64,000 nt of DNA from positions 3,046,463 through 3,110,462 of the forward strand of contig CAXIPT010000007.1 of assembly GCA_964030475.1 (NCBI GenBank), read 5' to 3'. Each line of letters begins with the position of its first letter. The first letter of the stretch is position 1. The DNA is from Tethya wilhelma. Lineage: Eukaryota > Porifera > Demospongiae > Tethyida > Tethyidae. A program made the translations under genes and the position numbers. Of this stretch, positions 10,923 through 21,295 are shown piece by piece. The notes under the pieces were generated by a model. The model was given only the letters and a program-made list of their open reading frames with translations, was not told the DNA's origin and ran no database searches.

Positions 10923-13439
10923 CTTTCCAACTCTGCCACCATGTACATGGTTTAGAGATCAAATTTATCGACCCTTACCAACAAAATTGCAAGACTAATT
11001 TTAATTTCTAATTAAACGAAAGCAAGTAATTTGTAAAATTGAATTTTTACATGTGGTGACGACTGCATCATTTACATCTTTCTCTCTCTCAAAACGCGTG
11101 CAAAGCATCTGGCGAATTCAAACTCAGTGGTGGTGTGAAAAATATTTGAGTACTGAAAGTTTTCCCAAGTTCTAGCCCCTTTGTTCTCTTTCTCTCAGTA
11201 CAATGGTGAGTTATTTAGATATATATATCCCACCTAGTACTTTTTCTCCCATTGACTTTTGGGTAATAAAACTTATATTTCCCTCCCTTGGGCAAAATAG
11301 ATGGGTAATAAAAGCCATTTCCTTCCCCTAGGCTATTGTTTGTAGTGAATTATCCAATAGAAACTCAGCTTTGCTCATAGCAGACTAGCTTATTTGCATA
11401 ATTGTTGTTTCCAAGAAGAATGTAAATTGTTTCTAAGAAGAATACATAACTGTGCATAATGAAAGCTAGAAAACTAAATCATTACAGCTGAGCAAAATTT
11501 AGCTAATGGTCGTGGCTTGGCTTCTTAGTATATAGTAGTAGTAAAATTAATACTAAACAATGAACTATAAACTCATATAAAACCACAAAGTGGCTGGAGT
11601 CGAACAGTCCAGCTAGTTCTGAGTCAGCAGTTTTCTGAGTCAGTTGTTAGCTACAGCTCGAGGTTTGCTGCTTTCAGTTTTGTTTTGGTCTAGCGTAGAG
11701 TAGTAAAACTAAGCCACAGTAATCTAAAAACAAGTAGCATTCAGTTTACTAGCAAACTAGCTAGCTAAAGTAGCTAGCTAGTAGCTACGTTCATGAGTTA
11801 CGCTTATTCTGGACACTCCATTGTGGGCAGAGGATTTCCTGGGTGGAGTTTGGTTTCTTGAGCTGGAAGAAGATCTGGAGCTGACGAGTAGCTGCATCTT
11901 TTATAAACGAGTAGCTGCCTCCATTCAACTAATCAGAGTAGGGATATAAAACAGTTAATGCACAGTAGGTAGGAATTATGGCTATGTAAACATCCTCGCC
12001 CTCGGGCGCATATATCCCATTTGCCATAGTCTTAGTACAGTAACAGCTGGGGTTTAACTAGTATATTTTCCCTCCCCTAGGCTATGACTTGTAGTACAGT
12101 GACCAATAAGAATGCAGCTTTACCCAACAGCAGGAACTAATTTGCATATTGTTTCTAAGATGATTGGCTAATTTGAATGTTGTTTCCAAGAGAAAGAAAA
12201 TTGTACAAGCTGCAGTGTAACATTGCAGCAATGCTGTGCATACAGCAAAGAAATTACTGCTCAGTCATGGGTAAACTAGTGGGTTGGGTTTAGAAACGCA
12301 ATTAAATTGAACCTTGAACCATTAAACACGCAAGAAGACTGATGGGAAAAAGATGAAGCAACGCCAAGGTTTAGCACCTGCCACTTCTGTATGAGAGTTT
12401 AGTACTTTCTGTCAATTGTTTAGGTTTAGCGTGGGCTACTAAAAACCAAGCCAGTGTTACTCTGAAATAAGTATATATAGCATTTAGTTTAGTTAACTGA
12501 GTTTTTTGGATACATTGAAATTGCTTGTGTAGTTTGAGCGCTTTTTCTGGACAAAGGAGGAGAACTTTGAGGACTGCAGAAACCAGGTAGAGTGGCAGAC
12601 GAGAAACTCACTATATTTTTGCTTCTGCTTCTTTCTAAATGAATCCAACGCCTGAAAACTGAGCAGAGCTGTTACTATAAGGTGAATTTGAAGCACGTCG
12701 AAAAATGTGATCATTCAGAAACAGGATATTTAACAGTTGATGCACAGTAGGACGGGAATTATGGCAACATAAACATCCTTGCCCTCGGGCATCGGACAAT
12801 TCCCCTCTACTGTGCATTAACTTTAATCCTATCATACTTTCATATAGATGGTTTTCACGTAGGTGGGAAGTGGCAAACTAATATTCAACAGCCGGAAGTG
12901 ACACTTTATGACACAAGCCACGCCCATTGGTGGGCAAAACGAACAGAGTTTGTACTAGTTGATACTGGGAGCAAGTATTTTACTAGCCAAACGAGTCTTC
13001 TGCTGAAGTAGAAGGCGCAAATCAGATACAGCAAGGAGAAGGGTTAGTATAGACTGCAAATAGCGACAAATCAAAGAAAACAGTGTCATTTTATGTGAAA
13101 AATAGCATGCAAAAGCCATCTGAGGCTGGGCTATGACAGTTTATTCTTGTGTTTTTAGAAATTACAAGACATTTTAATGAGCCATCGGGTATTTTGTGAA
13201 ATAAGAGTTACATAGTCTACAATTACCTGAGAAGCTCACTGAAGTATCAATCTGCTCTATGGTGTTCTTTTCAGGCCTGGTAGTATCACTCTAGTACTAA
13301 AGTTGCTCACCAAAGGGCATGTCCATCATCATACCTCGTCGGCCTTTGTCATGCATCTCATTAAAACTAGCTGAACTAATTATTATTCCCCACGCGTGAA
13401 AACCATCTATAAACGTTTGTACTTGTTTGTGCCAATTAG
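10923..13439. other. Intergenic region with a diverged tandem duplication
   Basis: 2.5 kb without a convincing gene. The first part is the CWC22 3' flank, a copy of which recurs at 19296-19516. From about 11319 two diverged direct copies follow: 11319-12016 and 12061-12800. Each starts with cccctaggctat, then a caataagaatgcagctt-like block and tttgcata, and each ends in a gcacagtagg...cctcgccctcgggc block. Around 11750-11790 is a run of overlapping CTAG/GCTA words. A 5' exon of the downstream NTPase gene may lie near 12960-13045, but I found no start codon to support it. Confidence 0.55.
11319..12800. repeat. Diverged direct duplication, two copies of about 0.7 kb
   Basis: Matching landmarks in the same order in 11319-12016 and 12061-12800: cccctaggctat, the caata(a/g)ga...cagctttgc/cagctttac block, tttgcata, ttctggaca, and the closing gcacagtagg...aaacatcctcgccctcgggc / aaacatccttgccctcgggc block. 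Divergence between landmarks is high, so the event is old. Confidence 0.5.
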
Positions 13440-15484
13440 GAGAAGATTCAAGCAGATATTCAAACAGTTGAGGTGAAAATTAAAGCAGTTGAGGAAAAAT
13501 TACATTCCATAGAAGACCAGATTAATAGTGGAAGGTACAGACTTTTTGTTGTTACCAGAAATGACGGGACACAAACTTAACTATTTTCGGTGTACTAAAA
13601 AAATTGCTCCGTGTCACGTTCCATTGAAAATGTATTGAAAATTTCTATTCGTGTCCTTCCTGAGCGAGTGCAAGTAGCCAGCACGCTTCCCATTATCACA
13701 ATTCTTTAATCATAGTCACAACAAACTATACTCACTGAAAGCTGACGGCTACCAGAGGTGCTGATTTTCAAAAACGGCGATCTTGTTTTGACACACTCTC
13801 CGTATAGGCTGCCATACAAAACTGCCAGACCAGCTGTCTTCAAATTTCAATATTTCAGAACTGTTAATTACTAGACCACCTCCCATTTCGGAATTAGAGA
13901 GAACTATAAGATAGCCATTTATGGATACATCCAATGTATTACGTAGGGAAGTGTCCCTATTTTTAAAATGAGCTGCCAAAATAGGTAAAAATTACACTTT
14001 TTGCATATTTAAAAAGAAATGACATCATCACAAATTCAAAAGTGCTGAATCAGCAAAATTGCTAAAATACCAGATTGCTAGCTACTGATGAGTTTCATAG
14101 TTGATTCTTGCTTAGTAGCTCTTTCTTTCATCCATTCAAGTGAGAGAAGTGGAGGCTGATCCCTGTAAGTCACTTTTACTAACCAGTATTCATAAAATTT
14201 CCATATTCAAAATTTAGTTGTAGTGGGTGTTCCCTACATGTCCATTGTTGTATGGAGCATTTGTAACGTTAAGTTTAATTTGGCCTCGCCTTCTTTCGTT
14301 CTAAGCAGTGAGGAATGCAAATTAACACAGATTAATACATAGCTCCATATTAGGCTAAATACTAAAGGTTAGGGACTAAATGCTGAAATACAAATTGAGC
14401 CTAATACAGTCATGATAGAATGTGGACATATCAACATCAGGAGTCACATAATTTATGTGTTGATCACTTTAATTTCATTGTAGCAATGATGAACAGCTTC
14501 GCAAAGACCAAGACTACTATCGTGAGAAAAAGAGGCAACTTCGTGAGGAAAAGAGGCAACTTCGGCAGCTACATCTGGAGGAAATGAGGCAACTTCGTGA
14601 GTATGGCCCAGGACCATCAAAGAGGTGTAAACTAGACATCGAGCCTAGCCCAGCAGGTGTGTGTGTGTGCGCGTGCACGTGTGTGTACATGTACTTGTGC
14701 GTGTGTGTGTGGTGTCTTCTCACGAGATCAATTCTCACAAAATCAACTCCCGCGAAATCAACTCTCATACAATCAATTCCTGCGAGATCAACTTCTCACG
14801 AGGTCAACTCCCACGAGATCAACTCCTGTTTTTGGAAAGCAAGTTTGGTAGCTGTGATACCAATTCTTGGCAACTTTCTGAGTAACTGATTTCCTGTAGC
14901 TTGTGTTTGGTCATAATAGATTGTATTTACTGAAGTTGTTTCTGTATTTGATTCAGGTGGATGACATTGCTCTTTTATCACATCCACTTTTTAACATTAG
15001 TAATAGAAAGTTTATAGAGATAGGGATTTTCAATTTTGGGAACTTAGTACCTATTTTGTGTTTGTTGCATCCCACCCTTGCTCCCCTTTGTGCCTGCCAC
15101 TGACAGAATAAAATCACACCAGTAACACAAATGCAGCAGGGTTTATAAAATACCGAAAATGGATGAGAAATATTAATTTAAAGCTTACTACTATAACTAA
15201 ACAGCAGAGAAGAAAAACAATCATTATTAATAATTTTGGGCTAAACTTGTCTCACTCTGTTGTGTGCCCTGTAGCTACCTATCTAGCTAATAGCCGTAGC
15301 TATTGTAAATTTTGTTTAATGTTCCGGTTAAAACATGTTATTACTGATGCATTATTAATGTAGGTCCTATAGCAAAAAAAAACAACTTGAGTTGATCTCG
15401 CAGGAGTTGATTTCATGAGAATTGATTTTGTGACAGTCGTGGATCTCGCGGGAGTTGATTTCACGAGAATTGATCTCGTGGCTA

Positions 15485-15515
<31 letters not shown>

Positions 15516-17646
15516 GTTATGTCTTTAATCACATAGTTAGTATTTTTATCTTGTAGAGAAACTACCCAATAATAGTCCAAATGAAAGTGTGAGCACTTTA
15601 GCAGCAAAAAAGGAAGTCTTACAGCCCAAAAGCATCAGAGAATGCCCTCCTTATAGTCATTGGTTCGCTATTGACTTGTACAACGTTTACCTAGAGGCTA
15701 AGGCCCAAACCCTAACAACATCCGTGGAAAGAACTTCCAAATAGCTAAGAGCTACCTTGCAGATGCTGTTCAATCAATGAAAACATCGAGTAAATGTCTT
15801 GCAATATTGTCTGATCCCGATATGTGTTCTTCTGAGTTGGCATTTTCTTGTCTTTATTCAAGGGCACTTGACAGTACTATAGAAGTGCTAGCATTTGAGT
15901 AGCGCGTGTCAACCAGTTTTTTTTGCCTGGGTCAATTCTCATGATTTTGATATGAACCTGTAGCTCTAGAATTAAACTTCACAAATATCCAATATAAAGA
16001 ACTTCTTGCAAAGTAGGAACATAAATTTGCGGGCATGAATATTGCCCAAAAATGCATGGAGCCCATGCAAATGTATGGCACTAAAAGTGGGTGGGGCAAC
16101 TGTACTGACAACTTCTCTCTGTAGCTATAGCAAGCTTTAGAAAACCTCATTAAAGTTGAAAACTCAGTCCTGAAAGGACACTATAGAGGCAGTTTGATTA
16201 TTAGTTAATTTTCATTTAATGTGTCTGTGTCCTTAATTTTTTTCAGATAATCCACTACTCAAGTTTTGGGAAGAATTAAATAAAGCTAAACTTAAACAAC
16301 TGCCTGATGATACATCAGAACTAGAAGTACAGTCGGCTTCTCTAATTCTCAAAACCGATCGCATTTATGTGAGGCAGAGTTATGTGGATATTTATGATTC
16401 CTACATTGCAAAGAGGGAACATACACTTGTATCGGGAAATCCTGGCACGGGAAAGTCATTATTTGCTTTGTATGTTATGTACCGCCTTGTCAATGAGGAA
16501 GATGCAAAACTGCCTATCATTTACTGTAGTGGTGAAGGAATTTATCTTTTTTCTTTTTCTCCATTATCCGTACGTACGTTAAGTTTCATGGAGTGCATTG
16601 AGTATTGTCGACGACAAGTGACCAGTTTTTACTATCTTTTCGATTGTAGTCGAAAAAGCACACCTGTTTGTTCTGTTGCAAGATTGGCTAAAAAATCTAT
16701 TGTCTTCTCTTCACCCAACAAAGAAAATTTCTATGAGTATTTTAAAGAAATTATTATAGAAAAGAATGGAATCAGAGTATATATGCCTATATGGTCTTGG
16801 GACGAAGTACATGTCTGTTTCAACGCAGCATATACAACTACCACTCTCGAAGATATCTGCTCAAAGTTTGTTAGATTTGGTGGTATACCCCGCTACCTGT
16901 TTAATGCTTCAACATGTACTGAAGATACAAGCTTATTAGATAAGTCAATTGATGATTTCACAGCAAAACCCAACTTAGCACGAGCAATCGCCACTCTAGT
17001 CACCTCTGATAAATCTCTTCATGACGAATATAGTCACAAACTTATTCACATTATTCCTAATGTACCTAACTATCATTCGTTTCGTATTGATTTTGCTTCA
17101 GAGTATGTTGCACAGAGAATCGCAAGAGTTGGGTTAGATAATTCTTGTAAAGAGTTTCTTGACATCATCAAAGAGCTCACTAGTGTTGCCAAAGGTTTAA
17201 GCTTTGCGGGTATGAATGGAAAAATCTTTCAACCAATTGCACATTATATGATTTCCAAGGGAGGAACATTTAGAGTGAGATCTCTTGAAGAAAGTGGGAC
17301 ACCAACTACTTGGTCAATTTCAGCAGCCGAAAAGGAAATCTTTGATACACTCAGATCAACTCCCAAATATCGTATTCCAAAAAGTAAATCTTATGAGTCT
17401 GTTGACAGTATTGGTGCAGACAATACTGCTTATCAAATGACTGTTTCTGATGACCACCCAGAAAAAGTAAAAGGCTTGAATACAGTCATGAAAGCTCTCA
17501 GTTTGGAGCAGATGAAGTTGTGTTTTGTAGTCCCTCCAAGCATATTTGACTCATTTAAGAAGCAGCGCTATGTTGGTGAAAACGAAAAAACATTCAGAGG
17601 AACACCACCAAATATTGAACAGTTTGTGCTATGTGTGGAACTTTAA
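13440..17646 (+). CDS. Coiled-coil protein with Crinkler/RHS-type P-loop NTPase domain
   Basis: Visible coding exons: 13440-13534 (EKIQADIQTVEVKIKAVEEK, coiled coil), 14484-14656 (KKRQLREEKRQLRQLHLEEM, charged helix, then a KRCK patch), about 15557-15590 (donor uncertain) and the large exon 16247-17646. The last exon carries the domain: Walker A GNPGTGKS, then SIVFSSPNKENFYEYFK, MPIWSWDEVHVC and FGGIPRYLF, the ordered motif set I associate with the NTPase of retrotransposon-hot-spot (RHS) proteins and Crinkler effectors. The C-terminal 200 residues are unrecognised. No signal peptide seen; the first exon and start codon were not found. Known: this NTPase class is linked to transposons, protist effectors and host conflict systems. 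Inference: a cellular member in an animal. It lies between CWC22 and selenoprotein M with no functional link to either. Confidence 0.66.
14728..15481. repeat. Inverted pair of 15-nt satellite arrays inside an intron
   Basis: Left array 14728-14828 holds about seven tandem 15-nt units of the type CACGAGATCAACTCC. Right array 15388-15481 holds the reverse complement (GGAGTTGATTTCACGAG and variants). Both outer edges are flanked by (GT)n tracts (14657-14711 and 15485-15510). The 560 bp between the arrays has no gene. The whole unit sits in an intron of the NTPase gene. Confidence 0.8.
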
Positions 17647-18202
17647 TAATATAATATAGGTGATGTTTCCAACACTAAAAATTAATGTACATTAATTTTC
17701 AACGGTGAGTATTAATTATTCTATTCGTGGGTATTAAGTCATCGATATCAAAATCAGCATTAAACTTATACCGTATACAATTCCCAGTATATATATACAG
17801 TAGTACTGCATGGGGCCATTAGCGCAATACAAATATTCATGCGAATATAACTCTGCAAAAACTGAGCGCTTAACACTAAAAGGCTTCTTAAGCTACTATT
17901 TAGCTCTTTCTCTTTCTAATGAGCCCTAAAACATGGCCTAAAACCATCGCTAAAGTACCAAACTAAAATTTGCCAAACCTCCAATTTTCTCCATCTTCTA
18001 TCTTGGCTCAACTTTTCTCAGAGACTATTCACTTTTAGAAGCTGATTCTTGAACGAACAAACTTGGTTTTTTTGGGGGCAGTCGCTTTTGCCATCGGTTT
18101 TTTGTGTCTCTCGTTGAGTTGCAAGATCTAAGGCGAAAAAGCGCCTTCCAGCATGCCGCATGCCGTGCCCCAAGTTCTGTCCTATCCTGTCGTTCTCTGT
18201 GT

Positions 18203-18440
18203 TCAGCAGAAAACCGTTGCCAACAGCCCTACAGTACATGCCTTTCAGACAGCTGAAACTCTGAACCCCCAGGTTGAACATGATTTATGTCCATTATGTT
18301 CGTGTCTTGTTAGCCGGAGATAACTTCCCAGACTGCTGTTCACAGCTAACAAGACACGAATGTTCAACCTGGGGGTTCAGAGTTTCAGCCGTCTGAAAGG
18401 CATGTATACTGTAGGGCTGTTGGCAACGGTTTTCTGCTCA
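18203..18440. mobile_element. Long hairpin / palindromic MITE-like element
   Basis: Arms of about 100 bp (18203-18314 and 18345-18440) are near-perfect reverse complements: left has gcagaaaaccgttgccaaca ... gaacccccaggttgaacat ... gtgtcttgttagc, right has gctaacaagacac ... atgttcaacctgggggttc ... tgttggcaacggttttctgc. The left arm has a short extra segment (gatttatgtccattatgtt). The loop is about 30 bp. Confidence 0.85.
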
Positions 18441-18506
18441 GGACAAAGACTAAATTCCACTGATAGCTATTGTAAACAATTATCCAAAAAAACTTTGATA
18501 GAACAA

Positions 18507-18769
18507 ACAAGTACAAAAAACATTAGAAATGTAATGCAAACATAGGAATGGCCAAATCGTAAAAAAGTGAGCAAACAAGATAGGAATGGTTGTAAGATTG
18601 AGCGAGTTCATTCCTGTGTCTACAATGTCATTGAGCTCAGTAGGGATATGAACATATGTGACACTGTGAAATGAACTCACTCAATCTTACATTCCTATCT
18701 TGTTTGCTCACTTTTTTACGATTTGGCCATTCGGACCTATGTTTGCATTACATTTCTATTGTACTTGTT
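18507..18769. mobile_element. Second long hairpin element
   Basis: Arms of about 105 bp: 18507-18612 (aacaagtac...gcaaacataggaatggccaa...gcaaacaagataggaatg) and 18671-18769, the reverse complement (cattcctatcttgtttgc...ttggccattcggacctatgtttgc...gtacttgtt). It is separate from the hairpin 65 bp upstream; the two arm sequences are unrelated. Confidence 0.85.
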
Positions 18770-19295
18770 ATTGTATACAAATGGTCCAAAATAATGAGCC
18801 ATACGTGAATACCAGGCCTCCAAGTTGCTTTTGAGCCAGCTGAGGACAGGGGAAGCTCACTACCTGGCTGATTCTCTCTGTACCTGCTTGCATATTTGAA
18901 ACACATGCACATGTGAGTTGATAGAGTCTAGCCAAAAGCCTATTGAAATCATGGCTAAATATCCACCTCACAAATAAACTGTGCCACTGCAACTCTCAAT
19001 ATTCAACATTGACCAAGGATACATCAATCCTATATATGTGTAGGTTGCATGGACTGTAAGACTGATGTGACGTTGGCTTAGATGCACCCGTATTGTGGAT
19101 GTGTTGCATGGACTCTTCAAATATTCGAGCTAACCATCTCTCCTTTTGCAGTCACTGCTCTCATTAGATGCACCCTGTCTTACTCTAACCAACGTGGCTA
19201 AGGATACAATACCAGTATTGTGGATGCATTCGTGACTCAAAGTAACTTAGCTACTATGGTAAACCATCTGTCCTAGCTTTTACTTTTAGATGGGA

Positions 19296-19516
19296 CATAG
19301 GGAGAGAGATGGGAGCAGGGACAGGCAACAGCGTGACTCATCTAGGAGGCATCGAAAAATAACTTTTCTGCCACCATGGTTTAGAGATCAGATGGGACTC
19401 CCTCCAAATGCATAAATTTATCGACCCTTACCCACATAATTGCAAGACTAATATTTAAATTTCTAATTAAGTGAAAACAATTCCAATGTAGCTTGTAAAA
19501 TTGAATTTTACATGTG
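19296..19516 (+). pseudogene. Copy of the CWC22 last-exon tail and 3' flank
   Basis: This stretch repeats the last 65 coding bases of CWC22 and about 120 bp beyond (10857-11055): agggagagagatgggagcag, then gactcatctaggaggcatcg, the stop, ggtttagagatca, atttatcgaccctta, attgcaagactaat and cttgtaaaattgaattttac. It has small indels, including an extra A before the stop and an insertion gatgggactccctccaaatg. It is a truncated non-functional copy. It ends some 20 bp before the selenoprotein M start codon, so part of that gene's 5' region derives from CWC22's 3' end. Confidence 0.85.
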
Positions 19517-19535
19517 AGTGACGAGTGGATGATCT

Positions 19536-20959
19536 ATGATGAGGATATTAGCTCTTTCCTTAGTGTTCGTAGCGGCTCTGATATGTTTTGTCAGTTCTAC
19601 TGACGAAGAAATCACTAGGGCTCGTCTTGAGGTAGGCATGGCATGCTGTGGATTAGTCTGGCTGGCCAGACTGACTAGCTGTGGATGGCATGCCATGACA
19701 TGACATGAATGCCATGCTGTGCATGGCATTCCTTCAGTGGTGTCAGGGAGTACCATCAAATGTATGCTCACAAGAGCATAGTTAATTTTACTACTGTATG
19801 CTCTTGTGATTATGGGGAAGAGTACCAAGAAAAAGGTTTTTAAGCTTTCTACGGATATTAGTTCCTGCCTAGCCTCGTACCCAGGCCCCTCCAATTAAAA
19901 GAAGAGAGAGGGCCTGGTACACACCGTTTGCGCATGCGCTAATTTTTTTCTGTAATTTTCCGCTTATTTTTCAGTATACGTTACTTTCCACGTGGACCAT
20001 CATACGGAGAAAGTAAACGGTTTCCGTGTCACAACTGCTAACCATTGCACCATCGTAGGTCAAAGGTGAGTAACTTTGTAATCTTTTACCACACGGAGAA
20101 ATAACCGGAAAGATAAATGACTACGTATACGAAGATATCCGAATTCCCAGTGTTTACTGGGAAAATTGAGCATGCGCAAACAGTGTGTACCAGGCCCTCT
20201 CCCTTCTTGATGGGAGGGGCCTGGGTACGAGGCTAGTCCCTGCCCTGAGCAGGCACATGCAGTGCTAAGCTATAGCCTCATATCCATATGTCAGACATAC
20301 CGTTTGATAAACACTAAATGTGGGTTATCCCTAGTGCCTTTGAACCCAAGTAAAACAGTAATTAGTTATGCACTGGCTAGCCAGAGAGAGGGATAGTAAA
20401 ATTTACCATTAAGCCTAACTGCTAACTTCGTCCCTATATTAAGAAATGGAGAGGCTGTGAACTAGAGTGTGTATGTTGACACATGTCCATCTCTCAATAC
20501 AGACTTGTGGTGGATGACGATTGAACAGGCTTCCTAAAGTGAAGAAGTTCATCAACGAACACCTTCCAGATTAGTATCCTTACTTGTATTACCAGAATGA
20601 AATCAAACCTTTCCTTTTCTATGTGATTGCATAGAATTCCTTAACTGACCTTCCTACACCAGTCCTGAGGTTGAGATCAAGTACATTGGTGGGGCGGATC
20701 CTGACATGGTGTTTCTGAACAAGGATTATGAGGAGGTCAAAGTAAGAGAGATGATCAGATGCTATAATTTTTATATGTTTCAAGTAATGTATACTGGTGT
20801 AAAGTGTCTATGTATCTTCCATAGCGAGTATCTGTGATCAACATGTCTGAAGAAGAGATCATGGAGCTACTAGCCTCGTATGACATCCATAAGAAAACTC
20901 CAGAAGAGACCTTTGAACCTTGGGATGAAGACTCTCAGTCTGAACACCAAGAGCTGTAA
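19536..20959 (+). CDS. SELENOM: Selenoprotein M (Sep15/SelM family, thioredoxin-like ER oxidoreductase)
   Basis: Four exons: 19536-19631, 20503-20573, 20663-20741, 20825-20959; phases agree and give 126 aa. Exon 1 is a signal peptide (MMRILALSLVFVAALICFVSS). It ends ARLE and exon 2 continues TCGGURLNRLPKV, where U is an in-frame TGA at 20515-20517, at exactly the position of selenocysteine in animal SELENOM (ARLETCGGU.LNRLP). Exon 3 encodes the YIGGADPD strand. The C-terminus is HQEL, an ER-retrieval signal (HADL in mammals). A SECIS element lies at 21056-21100. Known role: ER-lumen thiol-disulfide oxidoreductase. Intron 1 hosts an inverted-repeat element. An ORF search would read the TGA as a stop and miss the gene. 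Confidence 0.93.
19869..20236. mobile_element. Inverted-repeat DNA element (MITE) with likely 9-bp target duplication
   Basis: Starts ctagcctcgtacccaggccc and ends in its complement gggcctgggtacgaggctag. The match runs inward about 70 bp (gggcctggtacaca...gcgcatgcgc / gcatgcgcaaac...tgtgtaccaggccc). Flanks gttcctgcc and gtccctgcc look like a 9-bp target duplication with one change. No coding capacity. Shorter relatives of the terminus (tagcctcg...) occur at 25056-25125, near 37015, near 58040 and near 59409. Confidence 0.85.
20515..20517 (+). other. UGA selenocysteine codon
   Basis: TGA in phase within the exon 20503-20573, giving CGGU, the redox motif of SELENOM. The frame continues with conserved sequence and correct splice phases for 73 more codons after it. 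Confidence 0.93.
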
Positions 20960-21295
20960 CATGATCCTTCATTTCACTGTAGTAATGTTGTTATGGTACT
21001 TCTAGTTTTCTATTTTGTTTTGATTGTGTTTTTTTTTTTTTGTGGTGTAACACCCATGATGTGTTTGCTCAGAATGGATTCATCCAAGAGCGAATACTGA
21101 CAGATTTATTGTTGTACCTCAAGAAACATCACAATCTCATTACAGTTTCAACATAATTATGATGTTAACCTGAAGTCGATTTCAGTGAAATGCGAGCACT
21201 TATGATATATGCATCCTTGATTTACATGTATGCATGCATGCGTAAAGGGGTGTGGCTATAGATGAATTCATAAACAAAGTGACTACATCATCATC
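20960..21295. other. SELENOM 3'UTR and upstream region of the fucosyltransferase-like gene
   Basis: Contains the SECIS and a T-run (about 21029-21041). The last 100 bp is the short promoter/5'UTR of the next gene. No further coding sequence. Confidence 0.6.
21056..21100 (+). promoter_or_regulatory. SECIS element (form 2) of selenoprotein M
   Basis: About 100 nt after the stop. Core ATGA (21056-21059) opposite CTGA (21097-21100); a perfect 9-bp stem (tgtttgctc 21062-21070 with gagcgaata 21088-21096, counting G-U pairs); an unpaired AA at 21073-21074; and above it a mini-stem tggat/atcca. ATGA-to-AA spacing is about 12 nt, as required. The extra apical stem makes it form 2. Confidence 0.88.

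Larger units (their letters stand above)
17647..19295. other. Intergenic region with two hairpin elements
   Basis: 1.65 kb with no supported gene. It contains the inverted repeats at 18203-18440 and 18507-18769. Around 19040-19250 there are loose internal repeats of ttgcatggact, tagatgcaccc and gtattgtggatg. Confidence 0.55.

Noticed and set aside
14584..14889. Frames across the GT tract and 15-nt repeats
   Set aside because: They run from a real coiled-coil exon into satellite DNA past a clear GTGTGT donor.
20515..20517. TGA as a nonsense mutation in a pseudogene
   Set aside because: Position matches Sec in SELENOM, downstream exons are conserved in phase, and a SECIS is present.
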